A stretch of DNA of 34,429 nucleotides from Bacillota bacterium. GTDB lineage: Bacteria > Bacillota > UBA4882 > UBA8346. This document shows positions 24,498 to 32,487 of this stretch, piece after piece. Every line of letters starts with the position of its first letter. Within the stretch, counting starts at the first letter, position 1. Location of the stretch: the NCBI GenBank assembly GCA_023436305.1, contig JAEZJQ010000084.1:1-34429 (forward strand), written 5' to 3'. The notes beneath the pieces are model-generated. The model was not told where the DNA came from, did not search any database, and saw only the letters and a program-made list of their open reading frames with translations. The position numbers and the translations under genes were made by a program.

Positions 24498-27062
24498 CTA
24501 ATTAAACTGTAGCACGAACGTGGTTCCTTTACCCAAGCCGTCACTTTCGGCCCAGATCCTGCCGCCCATTTCGGTCATATATTTGGTGCAGCTATGTAGA
24601 CCAAGTTCATGGCCGTTTTTAGGATTGATGTATCCGAATTCAAATATTTTTTCCAATAAGTTGCCGGACAGGCCATAACCACTGTCCTGGATCCGGATGT
24701 ATTTGCCGAAGTCATCCTCACAGATGATGAAAGATAATTTTCGATCATTGATTTCGGTTTCCATCATGGCTTCCTTGGCGTTACTGATCAAGTTCAGCAA
24801 GATATGAAACAATTTCATCCGTTGAACCAATACCTGCGGCCTGACTTGATAGTCTTTCGTGATTTTAATCTGGTAATTATCCAAAGACTCCGCCATCAGC
24901 TTGATGGCATCATCGAGAATGAATGCAATATCAAGTTCCTCCATGATCTCTTTGACACCGGCATAATTTTGTTGAGCCGAAATCATATCGACGATGGAAC
25001 TGACTTTGTCATCCAAGCGATTGGCATTATACAGCACCTGGCTTTTAAACTCGGTAAACGATTCTCCCAGTTTAATATAAAACTGCATCAGTTTCTTGGA
25101 TTTCGGATCATTGCGGATGAAGTTTTCCAAGTTATCCAGATTGGCGGCGAGCAGGTCGTTGGCTTTTAATAAATAGGGGATTAATAAGGAATCGGAGGCA
25201 GTTTTCATTAAATTCACCGAGACATTGATGCTGTTAAGAATATTTCCGATATTATGAAGAATTTCAATGGAAATATCGGCCATACCTTCACGATGCGCCT
25301 GTTGGGCCAGCTTCTGATAGCTGGCTTCCAGTTTTTCAAGGAGCAACGCGCCGCGTAACGCGGTACTGATATGAGTGGCCAGCGTTTGATATAACATCTG
25401 GTTCATGGGGCCTGGTTCGAACAATACAAAACCCATGAATTCGTCGGTAACATGAAGTAAATGCATCAACATTGTATGGGATGCGTCACCCGCAGCAAGA
25501 ATATCAGATAACATTTGTTTTAGCGGCGCTGTTTTACCTGTATCCATGGTATGGCGTTGATTCCCAGAATAGGCGAATGCCAGCTTACAATCGTCGAATA
25601 AATCTTTATGGACTTCATCCCGATCCAAAATCGAACTGAAGATGAATACATAACAACTGGGAATATTTAATTTGGGAAAGTTTTCAGCCAATGAATCCAT
25701 CAAATTATCCGTACTGAAGCTGGTGATTAAAATTTGGCTAATCTCCTGCAGGGATTGGGTTAAGATTTTAGCCTTGACTTTGGCGGAACTGTATATATTG
25801 GTTGTTTTTTCCCAAGCCATAACTTGAGCTTGCTGAAACACATTGCCTGACCAGAGAAGGGCAGACGGGTTATTGATGATATAGGGGAGTAGCGCCGCGC
25901 GAAACACGGAAACCACATCTTTGATATTCGTTTGTTGATAATTAAAGGTGATTCGCCGTAATTGCGAGGCCAATTCCACCAGGAAATTCTGATGGGTCTT
26001 GGTTTTAAAATCTTGTAAAAATGTATCCAACAGCACTTTAAAGTCAAATCCGGCATTGGGGAACGTGGCTTCCATTTCCGAAATTATCTTTTTTTGTTCC
26101 AATGCTTTAAGGTCGTCCAAAGATTTCCAAATTGCCTCGACCTGATATTTTCCGGCGGCCATGATTGAACTGGACAAGCATCCGCAAGAATTACGGTAAA
26201 TTACTTTCCCCGGGACCTCGGTAGAAAAAGGAATATGTCCTTCCGACAATAGTTGAACCAGTTTCATACAACCGCAATATCCGAGTTCAATCCATGGATA
26301 ATATACGGTGGTCAATCCCGGAGAAGAGTATTTGGTGATATCCCGATCTTCATAACTGGTCACCGCGATATCTTGCGGAACCCGGAATCCACGTTGCCTT
26401 AACCCTTCCAGTAAAAAGGATGTTTCTTCCGAATATAGGGACATTATCGCATCAACGGTAACCCGGCGTTCATCAAATAATATCTCTAACGCCCGTTTGG
26501 CACGGCCGGCCAGGGTTAAGTCCTTTAGATCCACTTCACTAATGTACAACTCGGGGTAATAGATCCCATATTCATTCAAGGTTTTTATATAGGCTTCATT
26601 TCGGTTATCCGGCCTCGATGGCGCCAGATAAGCAATTCGCTTGAAACGGTGGGTGTTGATCAGATGCAAAATGACTTCACAGATATAATGATTTCCGGGG
26701 GAATAAACATAGGGAATATCTTCAAATCCGGTCCCGATGCTTAATACGGGGAGCGCTTGAAACCGGGAGGTAAACTCTTTGTAATTGTACAGAGCTCCGG
26801 CTCTGGCCCATCCTAAAAACAATAAACCGTCCAGGTTAAACTGGGAGATCAGGCTTAAAACCATATTTACCTGGCGGTTGACATCATAAGCGAAATGATG
26901 CGGGTAGTAAGCAAAACGAATAATATCGGCCTGGCAGTTTTTCGCGGCTTCAAATACTCCGGGCATCATCTGGTTGTAAAATTCGTTGTACAGGTTTTCA
27001 TCCAAAAAACCAATGGTGTACCTGTCTTTTTTCTGGGGGCGGGATTTTAATACATACTCCAT
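24498..27062 (-). CDS. LacI-type ligand-binding domain / histidine kinase fusion, paralog C
   Basis: An 854-residue protein, the first gene of the three-gene run and the most divergent. Its binding domain reads YTIGFLDENLYNEFYN to RNSCGC. The kinase part has His603 in EILHNIGNILNSI and N-box ILLNLISNAKEAM. Its nucleotide lid differs from the other two: G1 is DSGYGL rather than DTGxGI, the F-box run is EFGYINPKN, and G2 is GHELGLH instead of GHGFGLH. ATP binding may therefore be altered. The ATG at 27062 (MEYVLK) matches the paralogs' start, with AGGTGA upstream; a GTG at 27077 is the alternative. A motility-sigma-like promoter lies about 190 bp upstream. Confidence 0.85.
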   Translation of the reverse strand: MEYVLKSRPQKKDRYTIGFLDENLYNEFYNQMMPGVFEAAKNCQADIIRFAYYPHHFAYDVNRQVNMVLSLISQFNLDGLLFLGWARAGALYNYKEFTSRFQALPVLSIGTGFEDIPYVYSPGNHYICEVILHLINTHRFKRIAYLAPSRPDNRNEAYIKTLNEYGIYYPELYISEVDLKDLTLAGRAKRALEILFDERRVTVDAIMSLYSEETSFLLEGLRQRGFRVPQDIAVTSYEDRDITKYSSPGLTTVYYPWIELGYCGCMKLVQLLSEGHIPFSTEVPGKVIYRNSCGCLSSSIMAAGKYQVEAIWKSLDDLKALEQKKIISEMEATFPNAGFDFKVLLDTFLQDFKTKTHQNFLVELASQLRRITFNYQQTNIKDVVSVFRAALLPYIINNPSALLWSGNVFQQAQVMAWEKTTNIYSSAKVKAKILTQSLQEISQILITSFSTDNLMDSLAENFPKLNIPSCYVFIFSSILDRDEVHKDLFDDCKLAFAYSGNQRHTMDTGKTAPLKQMLSDILAAGDASHTMLMHLLHVTDEFMGFVLFEPGPMNQMLYQTLATHISTALRGALLLEKLEASYQKLAQQAHREGMADISIEILHNIGNILNSINVSVNLMKTASDSLLIPYLLKANDLLAANLDNLENFIRNDPKSKKLMQFYIKLGESFTEFKSQVLYNANRLDDKVSSIVDMISAQQNYAGVKEIMEELDIAFILDDAIKLMAESLDNYQIKITKDYQVRPQVLVQRMKLFHILLNLISNAKEAMMETEINDRKLSFIICEDDFGKYIRIQDSGYGLSGNLLEKIFEFGYINPKNGHELGLHSCTKYMTEMGGRIWAESDGLGKGTTFVLQFN

Positions 27063-27252
27063 TTGAATTGGACTCACCTAATTTCGCTATAATGGACTCA
27101 CATATCGATAAAATTTACGGTAATAACTCCTATATAGATTATCTATCAATTTACCCAATTCCTTTATATTTTATTTCGTAAAATGTCGTAATGGTGAAAG
27201 AGTTAGTGCTTCGGTTTGAGGAATCAATCAAAAGAAGTAACTGATATTTGAA

Positions 27253-27279
27253 TTATCGGCAAAACTTTGAAAACATTTC
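27253..27279 (-). promoter_or_regulatory. SigD/sigma-28-like promoter upstream of the kinase operon
   Basis: On the minus strand, GAAA (27276-27279) is followed after exactly 15 bp by GCCGATAA (27253-27260). This differs from the motility sigma consensus TAAA-N15-GCCGATAA at a single base. It points at the kinase genes, 191 bp before the first start codon. Confidence 0.5.
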
Positions 27280-27455
27280 TATCATCTTACGAGCCCGTGT
27301 ATGTTTTGCTTCATAAAATAATATCAAAAGCCATACCGGCGCGGTAATGTGGACTTGCGGACTACTTTTTGTAACCAATACCGATAGACTCACCGGTGCA
27401 TTTACAGATTCGGAATAAGAAATCGATAATATTCGACAAGGCCGAAAAGTATTAT

Positions 27456-27494
27456 AACAAAGTAGCGCCCTTTCAAGAAGGATGCTACTTTGTT
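27456..27494 (-). terminator. Hairpin downstream of the chemoreceptor gene
   Basis: A perfect 11-bp stem, AACAAAGTAGC (27456-27466) with GCTACTTTGTT (27484-27494), has a 17-nt loop. It lies 57 bp after the chemoreceptor stop. On the minus strand it is followed by ATAATACTTTTC, so the U-tract is weak. The rest of the 27063-27550 gap holds the promoter-like site at 27253, two GATGCTAC copies near 27481-27505, and nothing else I can name. Confidence 0.45.
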
Positions 27495-27550
27495 AGAGAT
27501 GCTACGTTGTTTATGAATGGAGCAATAGTGTTTATGAAGGAGAATTGGTA

Positions 27551-29173
27551 TTAAAACTGATGGGAATCTTTTTCCAGCGGGATGATGTCTTCCGGTGTCA
27601 CAACATTCCGTTTGGAGTCCGTTGGTTGTTCAAGCGACGGAGTGGTTTGATGGCTTAAATGATGATTCTCCGGGCCGGAATAGGCCAACTCCATCTTTAG
27701 CGCCGCGGTTTTGCCGTTGATCAACTCCGAAAGTTCATGTACGATTTTTTTCATACTATCTGCCTGAGCATTTAACTCTTCTGCGGCTGCGGCGCTTTCT
27801 TCCGCATTGGCGGCGTTTTGCTGAGTAATTGTCGATATCTGGGACATGGATTGATTGATCTCATTTGCTCCTTGTGCTTGTTCCTGGCTGGCAGCGGCGA
27901 TTTCAGCCATTAATTCATTGACTTTCTTTGTTTGGATGGTTATTTCGGTTAACGCGGCGCGTACTCTTTCCACCACAGCAGTTCCTTTTCCGGATAGACT
28001 AATATTGGCATCGATGATGGCATTGGTTTCTTTAGCGGCCTCGGAACTCTTTTTGGCCAAATTCCTCACTTCTTCCGCGACCACTGCAAATCCCAACCCT
28101 GCTTCACCGGCCCGGGCCGCTTCGATGGCGGCGTTTAAAGCTAAAATGTTGGTCTGAAAAGCAATATCATCGATGACTTTAATAATCCTTGCGATCTGGT
28201 CGCTGGATTTTTTAATCTCCTGCATCGAATCCATCATTTCCTGCATTTCCACGCTGCCTTTTTCCGCTGAATCTTTGGCCTGCTCCGACAACTGGGTGGC
28301 TTGCAATGTGTTGGCGTTATTTTGCTGAAGCATGGAGACGTTAACCGCAAGGGTCGCCGAGGTCTCCTCAATGGATGAGGCTTGCTCGGAACTGCCGTCT
28401 GATAACTGCTGGCTGGAATCGGAGAGTTCGACGGAAGCCTGGTTAACTTGATAAACCCCGGCGGATAGTGAGCGGATGATCCGGTTTAAAGGGCCGGTAA
28501 TCGACTTGGCGATAAAAAATGAAAGCGCCACTGTAATGATTATCCCGATGAGATTCAAGATTAACAGAAAATTCATCCGGTAACGGTAGGAGGTAATCTC
28601 ACTTTTGGCAAAGTCATCGATGAGTTCTCTCAATATATTTAAATCGGCTCGGGGAATATCAATACCGGTAATCACTTGCGTATATTTTGGCCCCAGACTT
28701 GCTGGTTCGGCTTTTTTGGTTATCAGGTCTCTTACGAAACCATCGGAAATACGGAGCCACTTTACGAAAGTCGTATCGAAGTTTGAAAAATGTTGGGCGG
28801 CGGTCAATCCGGAATCTTTATGCTGCTGTTTGAACATAAAAATATTTTTGGACATAAGTACTTGGGCTTTAGCTACCTGATCCCGAACTTGACCGATCTT
28901 TTCTTTATATAAAATGATCATCTTTTGAGATTCAATGCGATTTTCTAATGAATAATTTCGATAGAGCACTTCAATCCCGGTCCGGGCTTGCTGTAGGTCC
29001 CGATCAGCGCTTAAAATCAGGGTGGAACTCTGAAGGGATTGTTCATAAAGCGCAACGGTCAACCCCTGGGAAACCGAATTGATGTCCTTGAATGATACAT
29101 AGGTGGAAACTCCGAGCGTTAATAACGGAATCGCGATCAAGATAATCAACTTATACAGCAACTTCATTTTCAT
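27551..29173 (-). CDS. Methyl-accepting chemotaxis protein
   Basis: A 540-residue chemoreceptor that relays ligand signals to CheA/CheW. An N-terminal membrane helix (about residues 6-26) is followed by a four-helix-bundle-like sensor with a typical QQARTGIEVLYRNY pattern. A second membrane helix lies near 203-222, then a HAMP linker (SITGPLNRIIRSL) and the long signalling coiled coil. The hairpin tip is fully conserved (IAFQTNILALNAAIEAARAG, then FAVVAEEVRNLA). AAGGAG lies nine bases ahead of the ATG. The gene ends upstream of the LacI-kinase run on the same strand, separated by about 490 bp and a hairpin. No other che or flagellar gene is in the window. Confidence 0.95.
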   Translation of the reverse strand: MKMKLLYKLIILIAIPLLTLGVSTYVSFKDINSVSQGLTVALYEQSLQSSTLILSADRDLQQARTGIEVLYRNYSLENRIESQKMIILYKEKIGQVRDQVAKAQVLMSKNIFMFKQQHKDSGLTAAQHFSNFDTTFVKWLRISDGFVRDLITKKAEPASLGPKYTQVITGIDIPRADLNILRELIDDFAKSEITSYRYRMNFLLILNLIGIIITVALSFFIAKSITGPLNRIIRSLSAGVYQVNQASVELSDSSQQLSDGSSEQASSIEETSATLAVNVSMLQQNNANTLQATQLSEQAKDSAEKGSVEMQEMMDSMQEIKKSSDQIARIIKVIDDIAFQTNILALNAAIEAARAGEAGLGFAVVAEEVRNLAKKSSEAAKETNAIIDANISLSGKGTAVVERVRAALTEITIQTKKVNELMAEIAAASQEQAQGANEINQSMSQISTITQQNAANAEESAAAAEELNAQADSMKKIVHELSELINGKTAALKMELAYSGPENHHLSHQTTPSLEQPTDSKRNVVTPEDIIPLEKDSHQF

Positions 29174-29288
29174 GGAAATAAACTCCTTTCGTTAAATTAA
29201 CAATCAATTTAAAATAATCATTGGTTGATTATTATTAAGCAGAATCTGTTTTGATATTTACAAAGAAAAAAGATATTTGTTGTATTAT

Positions 29289-29296
29289 TTATCGGC
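29289..29296 (-). promoter_or_regulatory. GCCGATAA box, possible SigD-type -10 for the chemoreceptor
   Basis: An exact GCCGATAA on the minus strand lies 116 bp upstream of the chemoreceptor start. No TAAA-like -35 lies at 14-16 bp (the sequence there is GATG), so the assignment rests on the -10 alone. Confidence 0.3.
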
Positions 29297-29961
29297 TAAA
29301 ATTTTACGGATCATCACAATAAACATCTCGTTTAGTAAAAAATATAGAGAAAATTAATGGGAGTAAATTACAAAAAGTATGAATGAATATAAGGTTCTTG
29401 AAAGCCAACAAATAGTAAGAGAATAATTATTTATTCCATTTCCATATAAAAAATGGAAGATGTGGGGGTTTTTATATAAATTTGATTTGAAATTAAATAT
29501 TCAACATAAAAGAATGAAATTAATAGTTTTTTATTTCTCAAAACACAATTTTCTTTAGTTGTACATAAAGCCAACCGATATAAATTGTAGTGCCATGATA
29601 GGAAATTTTTCATTTTTATAAAATGCAAAAATAATCCCATTATCATTTTAAATTTTTTAGAATTCATTCCAACAAATCAACAGCCACCCCGTCATCCGAG
29701 CATAGAATCCGAAACATTCGATAGATCCATAATACTTTATTGATAAAGATTCAAGCGTTGTCTTCATGCGCTTGCAATCTTTAATGATATTTTGAAAGTG
29801 AGGTGATCACCCGGAAACCTTTACGATATTTCCGCTCAAATACTTGTAGTCCCGTTTAGTCGTAATCCTTGACCAGTATTGGTTTCTTTCAGAAGAATTG
29901 GATGTTTTTCATTGAATCAGCAAGAAAAACGGTTTAAAAATGAAAAAACAGGTTCGAAAGG
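29297..29961. other. AT-rich intergenic region with hairpins, no gene supported
   Basis: This stretch between the chemoreceptor and the substrate-binding protein is very AT-rich. It holds a small hairpin, TTCCATTT/AAATGGAA near 29432-29457. It also holds an imperfect inverted repeat at 29745-29782 (AAAGATT-C-AAGCG with CGCTT-GC-AATCTTT) and a 10-bp palindrome GGTGATCACC at 29802-29811. A 78-codon frame on the minus strand (29431-29667) lacks a ribosome binding site and is not accepted. Confidence 0.5.
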
Positions 29962-29973
29962 ATGGGATTCATA

Positions 29974-30975
29974 ATGAATTTGCACAAGGGATTATCCTTT
30001 AAACCAATTTTAATGGTTACGCTATTGATTGCGGTGGTTGTATTTTTTGGCGGTTGTGGTGAAAAAACTTACAAGGTGGGTATTTTATCCGGCCTTGATT
30101 TTATGGCCGGATCCATTGACGGTTTCAAGGCCAAAATGACTGAGTTAGGCTACATCGAGGGCAAGAATATTACCTATGATATCAAGAAATCAAATTTTGA
30201 TATCGCGGTATATCAGAGTAATATCAAAAAATTTATTGAAGATAAAGTGGATTTGATTTATGTGTTTCCCACCGAAGCGTCTCTGGAAGCGAAGACCCTT
30301 ACAGAAGGGACCAACATCCCCATAGTTTTTTCCGTGGCCAATATCGAAAATAATAATCTAGTCAAAAGTATAACCGAACCGGGTGGAAATGTGACCGGTG
30401 TCCGTTATCCCGGGCCGGAAATCGCCCTCGAACGTTTTGAGATCATGCATGAGATGGCGCCCCAGGCTAAACGATACTGGTTGCCCTATCAGCGGGGTTA
30501 TCCGATTATCAAAGCGCAAATGGATTTATTGAATCCGGCTGCCGAAGCCGTCGGCGTTACCTTGATTGAAGCTCCCGCCGATAGCGCCGCCGAACTGGAT
30601 AAAATGCTACAGGAAAAAGCGAAATCAGGGAATATTGATTTTGATGCAATCATGTTCTTGGTTGATCCCATCGCTGTGACACCGGATGCTTTTGTAGTAA
30701 TGGCCAAGTTTGCCTATGAACATAAAATCCCGATTGACGGTGTTTTTATACAGGTGGGCGAATACTCCACAGGTTTTGGTGTGAATATTGAACCCATTGC
30801 CACCGGTAAACAAGCGGCGACTCTGGCCGATAAAATCTTTAAAGGCGCAACAGCCGGTTCAATCCCCGTAATTTCATCCGAGCATTATTTTGAGATCGAT
30901 TATAATGCGGCTCAAAAACAGGGACTGAACATTACCGAGAATATATTAAGCCAGGCCAACAAAGTCGTTCGGTAA
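29974..30975 (+). CDS. ABC transporter substrate-binding lipoprotein (TrpX/YtnX-like)
   Basis: A 333-residue solute-binding protein of the ABC_sub_bind type (type I fold, TrpX-like). A signal sequence with positively charged start and hydrophobic core ends in FFGGC, so Cys28 is the likely lipidated residue. The mature part begins YKVGILSGLDFMAGSIDGFKAKMTELGYIEGKNI, the family's hallmark opening. NIPIVFSVANIENNNLVKSITEPGGNVTGV is the hinge motif, and DYNAAQKQGLNI marks the C-terminus. The ATG at 29974 is chosen because AAAGGA lies at workable distance; the ATG at 29962 overlaps that site. No permease or ATPase gene accompanies it, which is unusual. The ligand is unknown; relatives bind tryptophan or other aromatic compounds. 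Confidence 0.9.
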   Translation: MNLHKGLSFKPILMVTLLIAVVVFFGGCGEKTYKVGILSGLDFMAGSIDGFKAKMTELGYIEGKNITYDIKKSNFDIAVYQSNIKKFIEDKVDLIYVFPTEASLEAKTLTEGTNIPIVFSVANIENNNLVKSITEPGGNVTGVRYPGPEIALERFEIMHEMAPQAKRYWLPYQRGYPIIKAQMDLLNPAAEAVGVTLIEAPADSAAELDKMLQEKAKSGNIDFDAIMFLVDPIAVTPDAFVVMAKFAYEHKIPIDGVFIQVGEYSTGFGVNIEPIATGKQAATLADKIFKGATAGSIPVISSEHYFEIDYNAAQKQGLNITENILSQANKVVR

Positions 30976-31028
30976 ATAAAATCATATTGATTTTAAATAA
31001 CATAGTGGGTTTTCATTTTTTGAAATTT

Positions 31029-31070
31029 AAAAAAGCCGCCCCGGATTTTTACTTCCGGGGCGGCTTTTTA
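31029..31070. terminator. Strong bidirectional terminator
   Basis: A long GC-rich stem, AAAAAGCCGCCCCGGA with TCCGGGGCGGCTTTTT, has an 8-nt loop and A/T-runs on both sides. It lies between the convergent substrate-binding and rhodanese genes and serves both. Confidence 0.95.
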
Positions 31071-31080
31071 TTCATTCATT

Positions 31081-32037
31081 TTATTCCCACCTGAATTTAC
31101 TCATATCGTAATACTTAACCCATTCTTGCGCCGCGCCGTCATATAACTTCACGTTATCATATCCCAGCATCTGGGTCAGCACAAACCACCATGAGGATTC
31201 GTAGCCTCCCAAACCGCAATAGATAATTATCTCTTTTTTGTCAAATCCGAATTTGTCATTGCGATCTTCAATAACCCCGGCGGCCATTTCTCTCAGCGTG
31301 GCGATTTCCTTATAAGTACCGTCCGAGTTCCACATCCAGGGAGTGGGCAGTGACCGGGCGGTAGGAATGTGACCGGCTTTATTGGCCCAATCTTCAAGGG
31401 TTATCCCAAAATAAACATCGGCATCCCTGGCGTCAATAATTATGGACTTTCCAAGATGTTTTTTCACATAATCAATGGTGACAAACATCTCTTTATTGAC
31501 GGCACCTCGATATGTTACCGGACTTATAACTGGAATCTCGGTTGTTACCGGCTTGTTTTCCGCTACCCACTTGGGAAAACCGCCATCCAGAACAGCCACG
31601 TTTTTAACTCCCGCGTAGATGAGAGTATCGGCAACTCTGGTTGCGTTGGAGAGCGGATAAGGGGGGGTTGACAATGTGGTCACTACAACCACCAGCGAAT
31701 CTCTGGTTATTCCGCATGAACTAATAGAATTGAATAGTGTTTGATCGTCCGGCAACTCAAGCAGTATGTCTCCTTTCATGCCCAGCCAGGCACAGAAGGG
31801 AAGTTCAAAGGGCATATTGATGGAATTGGCGATATGGCCCGCTAAATATTCATTGGCGCTTCGGATGTCAATGATTACTAAATTATTCAGACTACCATTC
31901 GCCAGTAGCCAGTCCGTGGAAACCACCGGATCAATCAACCGGCCCGGAGTTCCGGGATGTTTGGCATCGGCAAAACCATTCGCCATAAGTGATAAAACCA
32001 TGAGTGCCGTAAGTAAAAAAATCCATCTCTTTTTCAT
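31081..32037 (-). CDS. Secreted tandem-rhodanese sulfurtransferase
   Basis: A 318-residue protein with a signal peptide (MKKRWIFLLTALMVLSL to about GFADA) and two rhodanese domains. The first (about 35-155) has IDIRSANEYLAGHI but no cysteine where the active loop should be (TTLSTPPYPL), so it is likely structural. The second (about 175-310) has IIDARDADVYFGI, AGHIPTA and the active loop YCGLGGYESSWW with Cys274. This split is the usual thiosulfate/mercaptopyruvate sulfurtransferase pattern. Export is supported by the hydrophobic leader. The ATG at 32037 has GGAGGG seven bases upstream; a longer frame from 32058 is rejected. It shares a bidirectional terminator with the neighbouring gene. Confidence 0.9.
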   Translation of the reverse strand: MKKRWIFLLTALMVLSLMANGFADAKHPGTPGRLIDPVVSTDWLLANGSLNNLVIIDIRSANEYLAGHIANSINMPFELPFCAWLGMKGDILLELPDDQTLFNSISSCGITRDSLVVVVTTLSTPPYPLSNATRVADTLIYAGVKNVAVLDGGFPKWVAENKPVTTEIPVISPVTYRGAVNKEMFVTIDYVKKHLGKSIIIDARDADVYFGITLEDWANKAGHIPTARSLPTPWMWNSDGTYKEIATLREMAAGVIEDRNDKFGFDKKEIIIYCGLGGYESSWWFVLTQMLGYDNVKLYDGAAQEWVKYYDMSKFRWE

Positions 32038-32363
32038 TGTAAATCCCTCCATTTTCAATTTTTAAAATCTTACTGTGGTTAAATCGTTGATGATACCCAA
32101 ATGATTAAAAATGTAATGGAGATGTTGTTATGAACTGAAAAAGGAACCAATTCGGATCACATGCGTATAAACCCAGAAAGTTAAATACAACGGTAGTTTG
32201 GAATAAATCTTAAAGGTTAGGAAAGAAGGAAAAACAGGAGACGATTCGAAAAGTTATAAACAAATCAGGCACTTTAAAAATTATACAAGTTTTAATTTAA
32301 TTCTTTTTTTATCCCTCCTTTTTTAATTTTTTGATGGTATTTAACTTTTTTGGGGATGTTTTT

Positions 32364-32392
32364 ATTATACTACTTTGAATTTAAATATACAA
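32364..32392 (-). promoter_or_regulatory. SigA-type promoter for the rhodanese gene
   Basis: On the minus strand, TTGTAT (32387-32392) and TATAAT (32364-32369) are spaced by exactly 17 bp. The implied leader of about 320 nt (32038-32357) is AT-rich, contains an AAAAAAGGAGGG box near 32310 with no clear frame after it, and shows no riboswitch I recognise. The remainder of the 32038-32487 gap holds nothing I can name. Confidence 0.7.
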
Positions 32393-32487
32393 CATTATGT
32401 ATTCATTCGGGCAGAGCTTGGTATTTTTTTTAATCCATACGCTCGCCCAAACGTTCGATGATAACCATGGAAATCAAATCTGAGATT

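Noticed and set aside
29431..29667. 78-codon ORF on the minus strand
   Set aside because: It is very AT-rich, has no ribosome binding site, shows no family pattern and lies in low-complexity sequence; likely a chance frame.
29802..29859. Short frame after GAGGTG (GTGATCACC...) as a small gene
   Set aside because: It reads only 18 codons before a stop and has no recognisable similarity; the GGTGATCACC palindrome is reported only as a site.
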